From: 2-01-FULL-39-28 sp964436165
Lineage (GTDB): Bacteria; Patescibacteriota; Minisyncoccia; 2-02-FULL-40-12; GWA2-44-9
Length of the DNA: 11,173 nucleotides
Assembly: GCA_964436165.1 (NCBI GenBank)
Contig: CAYTBY010000030.1
Location: forward strand, 1 to 11,173
Direction of reading: 5' to 3'
In this document: positions 1 through 5,642 of the stretch, one piece after another
Layout: every line of letters starts with the position of its first letter
Position numbering within the stretch: the first letter of the stretch is position 1
Position numbers and translations under genes: made by a program
The notes under the pieces: model-generated
What the model was told of the DNA's origin: nothing
What the model saw: the letters and a program-made list of their open reading frames with translations, nothing else
Database searches by the model: none

Positions 1-722
1 TCAGCGATTTTTTTAGCAACTTCAACGACATGAGTTGGCTCATTACGCTGGCCACGATATGGTTCAGGAGTTAGATATGGCGCATCAGTCTCGAGAAGGA
101 TCTGTTCAAGCGGGACATATTGTACAACTTCGTCATATTGTCTTGTAAACGTGATAATACCATTAAAACCCAAATACATTCCGCGGTTTAAGTATTCTTT
201 TGCTTCTTCCAGGTTCCCAGTGAAAGAGTGTGAGACCCCGGTAGTATCTTTTGGTAATATTTCAAGGGCATCCTTGTGAACCCGGCCCGAGCTTCCTTTG
301 GAACTGTCCCGAAAATGCAGTACCATCGGTTTCTTTGTTCTTTGCGCCAAATCTATGAATTGTTCAAAAACTTCTTTCTGTTTTTTTTGCTTATCCGGTT
401 CGGGCGTTCGATAATAATCCAGCCCCACCTCTCCTATCGCCACGACTTTGGATTTGGTTAGAAGTTCTCCAATTTCTCCAGAAGCCTTGCTTCTGGAATC
501 TTCCAGAAGCAAGGCTTCTGGAAGATCGTTTGGGTGAAGACCAACTGAAGCCCACATACCCTCATGTTTTTGGGCTAATTCTATCCCCTGTTTTGAGGTT
601 TCAAGGTCAGTTCCGACACAAATCATACTCACTCCAGAAGCCTTGCTTCTGGAAATCACCTCCTCCCGGTCGTTATCGTATTGGGGAAATTGAGGATGAC
701 AGTGCGAATCAAAAATTGACAT
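1..722 (-). CDS. tatD: TatD-family metal-dependent deoxyribonuclease, C-terminus cut by the window edge
   Basis: TatD enzymes are TIM-barrel metallohydrolases with 3'-5' exonuclease activity on DNA, acting in the cytoplasm. The 240 visible residues carry the full motif set: DSHCH at 5-9 (metal ligands H7, H9), GEVGLDYY at 97-104 (E98), LHFRD at 135-139 (H136), SHSFTGN at 164-170 (H165) and ETDAPYLTPEPYRG at 211-224 (D213). The family is usually about 255-265 residues, so only about 15-25 are missing beyond base 1. The ATG at 722 opens directly on the expected N-terminus. There is no Shine-Dalgarno, and a candidate promoter ends only about 10 bases upstream, so the message may be nearly leaderless. 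Oddly, two copies of a palindromic repeat lie in the coding sequence: residues about 67-82 (PEALLLEDSRSKASG) and 24-30 (SRSKASG). The first expands the loop between the VGLHPND and VVAIGEVG motifs. Confidence 0.94.
   Translation of the reverse strand, partial: MSIFDSHCHPQFPQYDNDREEVISRSKASGVSMICVGTDLETSKQGIELAQKHEGMWASVGLHPNDLPEALLLEDSRSKASGEIGELLTKSKVVAIGEVGLDYYRTPEPDKQKKQKEVFEQFIDLAQRTKKPMVLHFRDSSKGSSGRVHKDALEILPKDTTGVSHSFTGNLEEAKEYLNRGMYLGFNGIITFTRQYDEVVQYVPLEQILLETDAPYLTPEPYRGQRNEPTHVVEVAKKIA
477..522. repeat. Protein-coding palindromic repeat, full copy in tatD
   Basis: Two perfect 22-base inverted arms separated by TC. Each arm contains the core CCAGAAGCCTTGCTTCTGG or its complement, and each core is itself a 9-bp stem around a 3-base loop. 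The unit lies wholly within the tatD reading frame and encodes PEALLLEDSRSKASG. Confidence 0.9.
633..653. repeat. Protein-coding palindromic repeat, half copy in tatD
   Basis: Identical over 21 bases to the left arm of the 477-522 unit. It is read in the same frame as the second half of that unit (SRSKASG). Only one arm is present. Confidence 0.8.
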
Positions 723-731
723 AAAAAATAT

Positions 732-760
732 ATTAAATTAGAATCTACCTGGTACCTCAA
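732..760 (-). promoter_or_regulatory. Candidate sigma-70-type promoter for tatD
   Basis: On the minus strand a TTGAGG -35 (755-760) and a TTTAAT -10 (732-737) are separated by exactly 17 bases. The predicted start is only a few bases before the tatD ATG, matching the absence of a Shine-Dalgarno. Inferred from the consensus only. Confidence 0.45.
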
Positions 761-776
761 AATAGGGAGAAGTAGA

Positions 777-986
777 ATGAACGAAAAAATTCTCGCAATT
801 ATGGTAGTCTATCAAATAGGTTTTCTTTTTACTTTTATTGCAATAATGATTACGGCGCCATCAGAAAAGCTATCTGGCCTCAAGGGACATCTGGCATATA
901 TACTCCGACTGCTTGTTTGGCCTTACGGCTTGTATTACTACACGTTGCGAGGTGATACCCAACAGCCACACAATAACTCTCGATAG
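777..986 (+). CDS. Small hydrophobic membrane protein, unknown function
   Basis: This 69-residue protein has two predicted hydrophobic stretches, about residues 5-27 and 37-56, with the linker SEKLSGLKGH between them, followed by a short polar tail. I do not recognise the family. Support for it being real is a good Shine-Dalgarno (GGGAGAAG) 5-6 bases before the ATG, a compositionally sensible membrane protein, and a T-tailed hairpin about 35 bases after the stop that fits a plus-strand terminator. It is transcribed divergently from tatD with 54 bases between the starts and is convergent with metG. It could be a two-helix inner-membrane protein; nothing in the sequence points to a partner or substrate. 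Confidence 0.55.
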   Translation: MNEKILAIMVVYQIGFLFTFIAIMITAPSEKLSGLKGHLAYILRLLVWPYGLYYYTLRGDTQQPHNNSR

Positions 987-1019
987 TCACCTCAACCGCG
1001 GGAATAAACCTGCACCTTG

Positions 1020-1064
1020 TCCTCCGAAGTGCTTCGACAAGCTCAGCACGAAGGAGGATTTTTT
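1020..1064 (+). terminator. Intrinsic terminator built on a dispersed-repeat-like hairpin
   Basis: TCCTCC (1020-1025) pairs with GGAGGA (1053-1058). Inside, GTGCT (1029-1033) pairs with AGCAC (1045-1049) across a symmetric GAA/GAA internal loop, and six T residues follow (1059-1064). The orientation suits termination of the plus-strand gene ending at 986. On the minus strand it sits just after the metG stop but has no T-tract. The core CTTCGACAAGCTCAGCACGAA resembles a hairpin repeat widespread in bacterial genomes, from memory. Confidence 0.6.
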
Positions 1065-1067
1065 GTT

Positions 1068-2555
1068 TCAATTTAGTCTCGGAAACAACCCCTTGCTCTT
1101 CTTAATAATAAATCGATAATTATCGAGCGACTTGGCCTCTCTATCTGCCCCCATAGTGTTGAATATCTTATCGGCTGTTTCGGGCAGAAAAGGCACTAGC
1201 ATCCAGGCAATATTATATAAAATGTACAGGGCATTATTCATTATTTTTAAAAACTCGGCCTCGTCATGCTTAATTACTTTCCAGGGAGCCTTATCGTCTA
1301 TATATTTATCTCCAAAAGAAACTAATTTCCAAACATCCCCCATCGCCTCATGCAAAAGAAAATTATCAATATTTTTTACATAGTCCTTAAAAATCGTTTC
1401 GGCCTTTTCTTTGACCTCTTTTTCAACAAGGTCATATTTATAGATCAACTCTCCGCCTAGCTTCGTATCTATTAATGTTATCACTCTCTGGACAAGATTC
1501 CCCAAGCCATTAGCCAAGTCACCATTATATCTTTCTTCCAGTTTTTTATATGAAAAATCTCCATCCTCGCCGGAAGAAATTTCCCGAAGTAAGAAATATC
1601 TCACGACATCGGTTCCGTATTTTTTTACTAATTCAAAGGGATCAATAACGTTGCCAAGAGATTTAGACATTTTCTGGCCATCGGCCATAACAAACCCATG
1701 TATGAATATCTGCTTGGAATTAGGTAATCCAGCTGACATAAGCATCGCTTGCCATATAGCCGATTGCTGACGAAGATTATCCTTGCCGGCTATCTGTATT
1801 CCTGGCCAAAACTCTAAAAATCGTGCATCGTTTGGCCAACCAAGCGCTGAAATATATCCAACAAGAGCATCAAACCACACAAACATAGAGTGATCAGGAT
1901 CATTCGGTACTGGAACTCCCCAGGGTAATTTTGATTTTAGCCTAGAAATACTGAAATCCTTTAGTCCTTGATTTACAAATTGTTTGATTTCGTTAAATCG
2001 AAAACCTGGCAGTACAAAATCTTGGTTTTCCTTATAGAGTTTTAGAAGGGATTCTTTGTACTTTGAAAAACGAAAAAAGTAATTTTCCTCCTCTATTTCT
2101 TCGAGTTTTAGATTCGGATGAGTTGGACAGTAATCATTAACTAACTCGGATTCAGTTTTCTCCAGTTCACACCCAACACAATACTTTATCTTATAATTCT
2201 TCCTGTATATGTCGCCTCTTGAATCACATCTTCTCCAAAATTCTTGTGCCGTCTCTATATGTTGCTTATCGGTAGTTCGAACAAAATATGTATTGCTAAT
2301 ATTTAACAGTTTCGTAAGTTCCTTAAATTCTCCCGCATATTTATCAACGTATGTTTGTGGTTCAAGTTTGCTATCAAGCGTAGCACGATAAATTTTAAGA
2401 CCATGTTCGTCGGTGCCGGTGTTAAAAAAAACATTTTCTTCGAGTAATCTGTGATACCGAGCCACAACATCGGTTTGAATGATTTCCAATGCAAAACCGA
2501 TATGCGGGCTTGAATTGGTATAGGGCAGTGTCGAAGTAATATAAAATTTAGACAT
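1068..2555 (-). CDS. metG: Methionyl-tRNA synthetase, short single-domain-tail type
   Basis: MetRS is a class I synthetase that charges tRNA-Met with methionine using ATP. Counting from the ATG at 2555, the 495 residues show the HIGH-type motif HIGF at 18-21, a zinc-knuckle segment CVGC at 126-129 with a CPTH half at 143-146 (third and fourth ligands C143 and probably H146, where many relatives have Cys), and KMSKS at 295-299. The anticodon-binding helical domain follows, including YIDDKAPW. The usual C-terminal tRNA-binding OB domain is absent, as in many short bacterial MetRS. The family-like start MSKFYITSTLPY favours the ATG at 2555. An alternative GTG at 2567 overlaps the toxin stop as GTGA and would add MTKK; neither start has a clear Shine-Dalgarno. 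It follows the toxin gene closely and may depend on the toxin-antitoxin promoter. Confidence 0.96.
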   Translation of the reverse strand: MSKFYITSTLPYTNSSPHIGFALEIIQTDVVARYHRLLEENVFFNTGTDEHGLKIYRATLDSKLEPQTYVDKYAGEFKELTKLLNISNTYFVRTTDKQHIETAQEFWRRCDSRGDIYRKNYKIKYCVGCELEKTESELVNDYCPTHPNLKLEEIEEENYFFRFSKYKESLLKLYKENQDFVLPGFRFNEIKQFVNQGLKDFSISRLKSKLPWGVPVPNDPDHSMFVWFDALVGYISALGWPNDARFLEFWPGIQIAGKDNLRQQSAIWQAMLMSAGLPNSKQIFIHGFVMADGQKMSKSLGNVIDPFELVKKYGTDVVRYFLLREISSGEDGDFSYKKLEERYNGDLANGLGNLVQRVITLIDTKLGGELIYKYDLVEKEVKEKAETIFKDYVKNIDNFLLHEAMGDVWKLVSFGDKYIDDKAPWKVIKHDEAEFLKIMNNALYILYNIAWMLVPFLPETADKIFNTMGADREAKSLDNYRFIIKKSKGLFPRLN

Positions 2556-2563
2556 CTTTTTTG

Positions 2564-2827
2564 TCACTTATAAATATCTTTTCTGTTGGCTACTTCGATA
2601 AGCTGAATTTGGTCAGAATCTATAAACTTAAAAACAGCTCGCCAATCACGAGTAACTCTAAAAGATAGCAATCCGGCCAGTTTACCGCTTAGATATTTAG
2701 TATGGAGAGATCGATCAAAAGGATTATTCTGAAGAAGAGTAATTGAGCTTGCCAATTTTATTTTTAACTTTTTCGGCAATTTACGCGCTGATCTAATAAA
2801 AACGTCACCATAAACAATCGTGATCAT
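2564..2827 (-). CDS. RelE/ParE-superfamily toxin of a type II toxin-antitoxin pair
   Basis: The 87-residue protein matches the compact RelE/StbE-type fold. It has a basic helix hairpin at the N-terminus (SARKLPKKLKIKL, 13-25), then NPFDRSLHTKYLSGKL (35-50), a strand pair LLSFRVTRDWRAVFKF (53-68), and a C-terminal strand ending EVANRKDIYK. Conserved basic and aromatic positions (R57, R60, R63, K67, Y86) are where RelE-type ribosome-dependent mRNA endonucleases bind RNA. Activity is inferred from the family: ParE-like gyrase inhibitors share the fold, so the target is not settled. It starts 3 bases after the antitoxin stop, and its stop overlaps a possible GTG start of metG. No obvious disabling changes are seen. 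Confidence 0.82.
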   Translation of the reverse strand: MITIVYGDVFIRSARKLPKKLKIKLASSITLLQNNPFDRSLHTKYLSGKLAGLLSFRVTRDWRAVFKFIDSDQIQLIEVANRKDIYK

Positions 2828-2830
2828 GTT

Positions 2831-3037
2831 TTATTTCAACTGCTCAAGAAAAGGGGCCTTGCCTATAAAGGTATGGGTCGATTTTTCTTCGCTGGCTTTG
2901 ATAACCTTTTTCACGAAATAAGGATTGTAATTCCCTTCTTTGTCTTTACCGACAGTTCCTATGACAAGAGAGCGGAGCATATTTACCTCTTGTTGAAGCA
3001 TATTAATTGTGTGTTGATTATAAGTTTGTTTAAGCAT
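2831..3037 (-). CDS. Antitoxin partner of the RelE-type toxin
   Basis: This 68-residue protein lies directly upstream of the toxin in the usual antitoxin-first order. Its N-terminal half (NMLQQEVNMLRSLVIGTVGKDKEGNY) looks like a helical segment followed by a short linker. The C-terminus FIGKAPFLEQLK is the amphipathic, toxin-neutralising type of tail. I associate the pattern RSLVIG.xGKDxEGxYxPxFV with antitoxins in CPR genomes; this is from memory and not a search. An internal ATG at residue 13 is an alternative start. There is no strong Shine-Dalgarno at either, and I kept the upstream start because it lies about 20 bases after a good candidate promoter. Autoregulation of the pair is likely by family precedent. 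Confidence 0.75.
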   Translation of the reverse strand: MLKQTYNQHTINMLQQEVNMLRSLVIGTVGKDKEGNYNPYFVKKVIKASEEKSTHTFIGKAPFLEQLK

Positions 3038-3049
3038 TTTTTAATATCT

Positions 3050-3092
3050 ATAATATTATCTTCAATATATCATAAAATCATAGGGTAATCAA
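3050..3092 (-). promoter_or_regulatory. Candidate toxin-antitoxin promoter with overlapping palindromic operator
   Basis: On the minus strand TTGATT (3087-3092) and TATATT (3064-3069) are 17 bases apart, and the -10 carries an upstream TGA that fits the extended -10 form. A perfect palindrome ATAATATTAT (3050-3059) falls at the predicted transcription start, a sensible place for autorepression by the antitoxin complex. Inferred from consensus and symmetry only. Confidence 0.5.
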
Positions 3093-3119
3093 ATTTTCGT
3101 TATTCTTTCTCTTGTTTTT

Positions 3120-3241
3120 GGGATTCGTCCCGTAAGAGATAGTGCAAGCACTGACTACCACCATGCGGTAAAAGAAATCACTGCATTACCTTAACTGATA
3201 ACTTTCCGTATTAACCCGTTGGGGTATCTCTAACGGGATTC
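3120..3241. repeat. Possible small element with long terminal inverted repeats
   Basis: TCCCGTAAGAGATA (3128-3141) is the reverse complement of TATCTCTAACGGGA (3225-3238) at 13 of 14 positions. Both ends are flanked by or overlap the direct repeat GGGATTC (3120-3126 and 3235-3241). Inside are smaller pairings, including GGTAA (3167-3171) with TTACC (3186-3190) and AGTGC/GCACT at 3141-3152. The left end also forms GGGA-TTCG-TCCC (3120-3131). The right end covers the final codons and stop of the neighbouring phosphoribosyltransferase-like gene. It could be a MITE-like insertion or a structured RNA. Confidence 0.45.
3215..3237 (-). terminator. Weak hairpin at the end of the rsmI operon
   Basis: On the minus strand CCCGTT and AACGGG form a 6-bp stem around an 11-base loop, overlapping the stop codon of the upstream gene. 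It is followed by TTAATA rather than a proper T-tract, so termination would be weak. The same bases can instead join the longer inverted repeat of 3128-3238. Confidence 0.3.
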
Positions 3242-3724
3242 ATACCAATCAATTAAATGCTCGACGACAGTATCGGCATCTTCTCTTGATTGGTTAATCG
3301 ATTCCTGAATTTCTTGTCGAGAACTACGTGTATCGGTAACAATAAGGATTTTCTTTTCCTTACTAGCGCCGTGACTAGACATGTACTCATCTAATTCTTC
3401 GGACTGTTTTTGGTTAAGTTTGACAGAACTCAACATCTTCCCCGGCCAAGACTCCATCTCTAGCTTACCGGGGATGAAGATAATATTTGGCCTCCTCAGA
3501 CCTTTTTGTTCTGAAACTTTCTGAATAAAACTGCCGAGGATTAAGGCTGGTATACGACCCGAAGCATCATCACCGATTATTAAGCCATAATCTCCATGCT
3601 CAATTCTATTTCTTACTTTTTCTATTATTTTCTTGACCGGCTCTTCAAGCTCAGCTACTTCCTTAAGCTCAACTTTCTTTTCAGATTCTTGTCTCTTCTC
3701 AATTGTTGGTGCTTCTACTGACAT
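3230..3724 (-). CDS. Phosphoribosyltransferase-like protein, function unknown
   Basis: The 164-residue protein starts with a charged, probably helical or disordered segment (1-40). A Rossmann-like region follows: YGLIIGDDASGRIPALIL (46-63) and later KKILIVTDTRSSRQEI (124-139). The second segment has the hydrophobic strand plus acidic/small-residue loop of the PRPP-binding motif of type I phosphoribosyltransferases, and the first resembles their earlier strand with a D-x-x-G-R-x-P turn. I see no base-specificity element, so no substrate can be named. The C-terminus ends soon after the PRPP-like loop (HLIDWYESR), which is short for the fold, and its last codons lie in an inverted-repeat segment, so truncation is possible. 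It starts 5 bases after rsmI with an AAGAG Shine-Dalgarno, so it is probably cotranscribed. Confidence 0.6.
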   Translation of the reverse strand: MSVEAPTIEKRQESEKKVELKEVAELEEPVKKIIEKVRNRIEHGDYGLIIGDDASGRIPALILGSFIQKVSEQKGLRRPNIIFIPGKLEMESWPGKMLSSVKLNQKQSEELDEYMSSHGASKEKKILIVTDTRSSRQEIQESINQSREDADTVVEHLIDWYESR

Positions 3725-3729
3725 AGTTC

Positions 3730-4473
3730 TTACTCTTCTTCATTATTTTTTTCTTTTTCTCTGGGGCCAACTACCACCACAAACTCACCTAAAAGATTAT
3801 CCTTGTGGCTGTTTAATTTTAACATTATTTCGTCTATTGTACCCCGATAGATGGTCTCAAATTGCTTGGTCAATTCCCGAGCAATTACGATTTGCCTATT
3901 ACTAATTACAGAGAACTCTTTTAGCTCCTGCAATGCTTTTAATATTCTATGCTTCGATTCGTAAAAAACAATAGTGTCATCAAGGAGATTGATTCTTTGG
4001 AAAAATGTTCGTCTTCCTTTCTTGTGGGGAGGAAAGCCGAGATATATAAACTTATCAGTCGGAAATCCGCTTATACTTAGTGCGGTAACTGCCGCATTTG
4101 CCCCTGGAATCGGAACAATTTTCAAATCCGGCATCGCTTCAAGACATTTCATTACCAGATAATTTCCGGGATCATTGATTCCCGGTGTTCCGGCATCAGT
4201 AACCAGGGCTAGAGTTTTACCTTCCTTCAGCCAACTGATTATTTGTTCTATTTTTCTAAACTTGGAGTGCTGGTGGTAACTAACAACAGAAGCCTTGCTT
4301 CGAGGATTTTCCAGAAGCAAGGCTTCTGGAGACCTAATATTATATTTATTCAATAGTATCCTCGTTACCCTCGTATCCTCAGCCAAAATAAAATCAGCGC
4401 TTCTCAAAACGCTGATGGCTCGTAAAGTTATATCTTCGAGATTACCAATTGGAGTAGCGACGATATAGAGCAT
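3730..4473 (-). CDS. rsmI: 16S rRNA (cytidine-1402-2'-O)-methyltransferase RsmI with an inserted repeat peptide
   Basis: RsmI uses SAM to 2'-O-methylate C1402 in the decoding centre of 16S rRNA. The 247 residues show the tetrapyrrole-methylase-fold signatures: the N-terminal LYIVATPIGNLEDIT, AEDTRVTRILL at 31-41, a TLALVTDAGTPGINDPG segment near residue 90, PIPGANAAVTALSISGFP, and the ERxxTKxxE-type element ARELTKQFETIYRGT. It is shorter than the E. coli type because the extra C-terminal domain is absent. Between NKYNI and the conserved SYHQHS lies an extra segment SPEALLLENPRSKASV (about 48-63). This is the translation of a palindromic DNA repeat that is also present in tatD; relatives have only a few residues there. 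The ATG at 4473 opens on the family N-terminus, with no clear Shine-Dalgarno. The gene heads a pair with the phosphoribosyltransferase-like gene and follows an AT-rich repeat tract. Confidence 0.95.
   Translation of the reverse strand: MLYIVATPIGNLEDITLRAISVLRSADFILAEDTRVTRILLNKYNIRSPEALLLENPRSKASVVSYHQHSKFRKIEQIISWLKEGKTLALVTDAGTPGINDPGNYLVMKCLEAMPDLKIVPIPGANAAVTALSISGFPTDKFIYLGFPPHKKGRRTFFQRINLLDDTIVFYESKHRILKALQELKEFSVISNRQIVIARELTKQFETIYRGTIDEIMLKLNSHKDNLLGEFVVVVGPREKEKNNEEE
4285..4330. repeat. Protein-coding palindromic repeat, copy in rsmI
   Basis: Perfect 14-bp inverted arms AGAAGCCTTGCTTC (4288-4301) and GAAGCAAGGCTTCT (4314-4327). The 46-base unit matches the tatD unit at 40 of 46 positions by my alignment, with most changes around the centre. 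It is in frame and encodes PEALLLENPRSKAS. Confidence 0.85.
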
Positions 4474-4481
4474 CAGAAATT

Positions 4482-4572
4482 ATTCTAATTGCTCTAATTA
4501 TTCTAATTGACCTAATAAAAACTAGATCTGTTATTTTTAGGTTAATTAGAAATTAGGTTAATTAGGTTAATT
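4482..4572. repeat. Short 9-bp tandem repeats in two AT-rich blocks
   Basis: Block one is three contiguous 9-mers, ATTCTAATT, GCTCTAATT and ATTCTAATT (4482-4508). Block two has AGGTTAATT at 4539-4547, 4555-4563 and 4564-4572, with a 7-base AGAAATT between the first and second. The last copy contains the stop codon of the upstream membrane-protein gene. Between the blocks is an imperfect inverted repeat centred on AGATCT. The tract fills the whole gap before rsmI. Confidence 0.7.
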
Positions 4573-5637
4573 GCTCAACCCCGGTTGAGCTCCATTATGT
4601 TTCGCTTCTTCCTTATGTTTGGCCATATCCTCCAGCATCTCAACGATTATAGTGGCAATCGGCACCGAAAGAAGCATACCCGATATTCCGGCGACTTGAT
4701 TTCCAATCAATAAAGATAAAATTACAACTACGGGATTTAGGCCGGTTGTTTTGCCAAGGACTACTGGAACTAGCAAGTGGTTTTCAAGCTGTTGAACTAT
4801 CACGTAAAAGAGTAGCACCCACAACCCCAGCCGTGGATCCTGAAGAAAGGCCAGAAATACCGCCGGAATAGCGGCTAAGACCGGACCAACGATTGGCACT
4901 ATCTCAAATGCCATTGCCAGTATCCCTAATACTAAAGCAAACTTAATGCCCATCAAGGAAAGACCGATATATACCGTAAGACCGACTATCAAAGCAAGGA
5001 GCAATTGGCCCTGAATCCAGCGTCCGACTTTATTTTCAGAACGTCTCCACAAATCCATTAAATAAGCCTCGTATTTTGCCGGAACAACTGATTCGATGAA
5101 AGTTTCTATCCCTCCTCTCATTACCGACAAATAAAAAGAAATTATCAAAATAGCGATAAACGACATCACTCCGCCAAAAACACCGACTATCAAAGTTATA
5201 GCCGACTGAGACGATTGCTGTAAGTAGACAGAAAAGCTATCCAGTATATTTTGAAGCTCACTGATAAAATCGAGGTATTGGGGCGAACCTTTTTGGACGT
5301 CTTCAAGAGAGGTAGAAACTCTCTCTACTATTGCCGGAAGGGTTGTTGATAGCTGCGAAACTTCATCAGCGATATACGGCACAATCAACGACAATACAAA
5401 AATCGCCAAGCCAGAGATGGCAAGATAAAGACCAAGAATACCGAATAGACGAGGAAATCCTTTGGTATCAAGCCAGTTCCCAAATGGAGCTATGGCCGAG
5501 GCTATTATTATCGCAAATAAGAAAATAATTATGACATCCTTTAATATATAGAGAAGAACAAAAAAGATAATGAGCAAAAGAGCCCTTAGAATAGTTCCGG
5601 TAGAAATATGAACGTGTGTGTGAGCGCCGTCTGGCAT
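4567..5637 (-). CDS. AI-2E / PerM-family polytopic membrane transporter
   Basis: The 356-residue protein has the family layout: a short polar N-terminus, a pair of helices (about 15-55) and a third (about 63-92). A soluble amphipathic segment (about 93-145) comes next, then a helix (about 147-172) and four or five C-terminal helices with the hallmark stretches FEIVPIVGPVLAAIPAV and VQQLENHLLVPVVLGK. Members export autoinducer-2 or act as ion/H+ antiporters in different bacteria, so the substrate cannot be named from sequence. Length is typical. The ATG at 5637 lies 5 bases after the M16 peptidase stop (TAATAACTATG), with no separate promoter or Shine-Dalgarno, so cotranscription and possibly translational coupling are likely. 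The polar tail KHKEEAKHNGAQPGLSN is probably cytoplasmic. Confidence 0.92.
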   Translation of the reverse strand: MPDGAHTHVHISTGTILRALLLIIFFVLLYILKDVIIIFLFAIIIASAIAPFGNWLDTKGFPRLFGILGLYLAISGLAIFVLSLIVPYIADEVSQLSTTLPAIVERVSTSLEDVQKGSPQYLDFISELQNILDSFSVYLQQSSQSAITLIVGVFGGVMSFIAILIISFYLSVMRGGIETFIESVVPAKYEAYLMDLWRRSENKVGRWIQGQLLLALIVGLTVYIGLSLMGIKFALVLGILAMAFEIVPIVGPVLAAIPAVFLAFLQDPRLGLWVLLFYVIVQQLENHLLVPVVLGKTTGLNPVVVILSLLIGNQVAGISGMLLSVPIATIIVEMLEDMAKHKEEAKHNGAQPGLSN

Positions 5638-5642
5638 AGTTA

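Noticed and set aside
276..461. Plus-strand open frame within tatD
   Set aside because: Antisense shadow of a clearly conserved TatD sequence; no start signal or domain.
880..1071. Minus-strand open frame of 63 residues with LLRAELVEALR
   Set aside because: It is the translation of the hairpin repeat plus the antisense of the small membrane-protein gene; no Shine-Dalgarno and it begins inside the metG stop region.
4482..4572. Possible CRISPR-like array
   Set aside because: Units are 9 bp and contiguous, with no spacers and no cas genes in the window.
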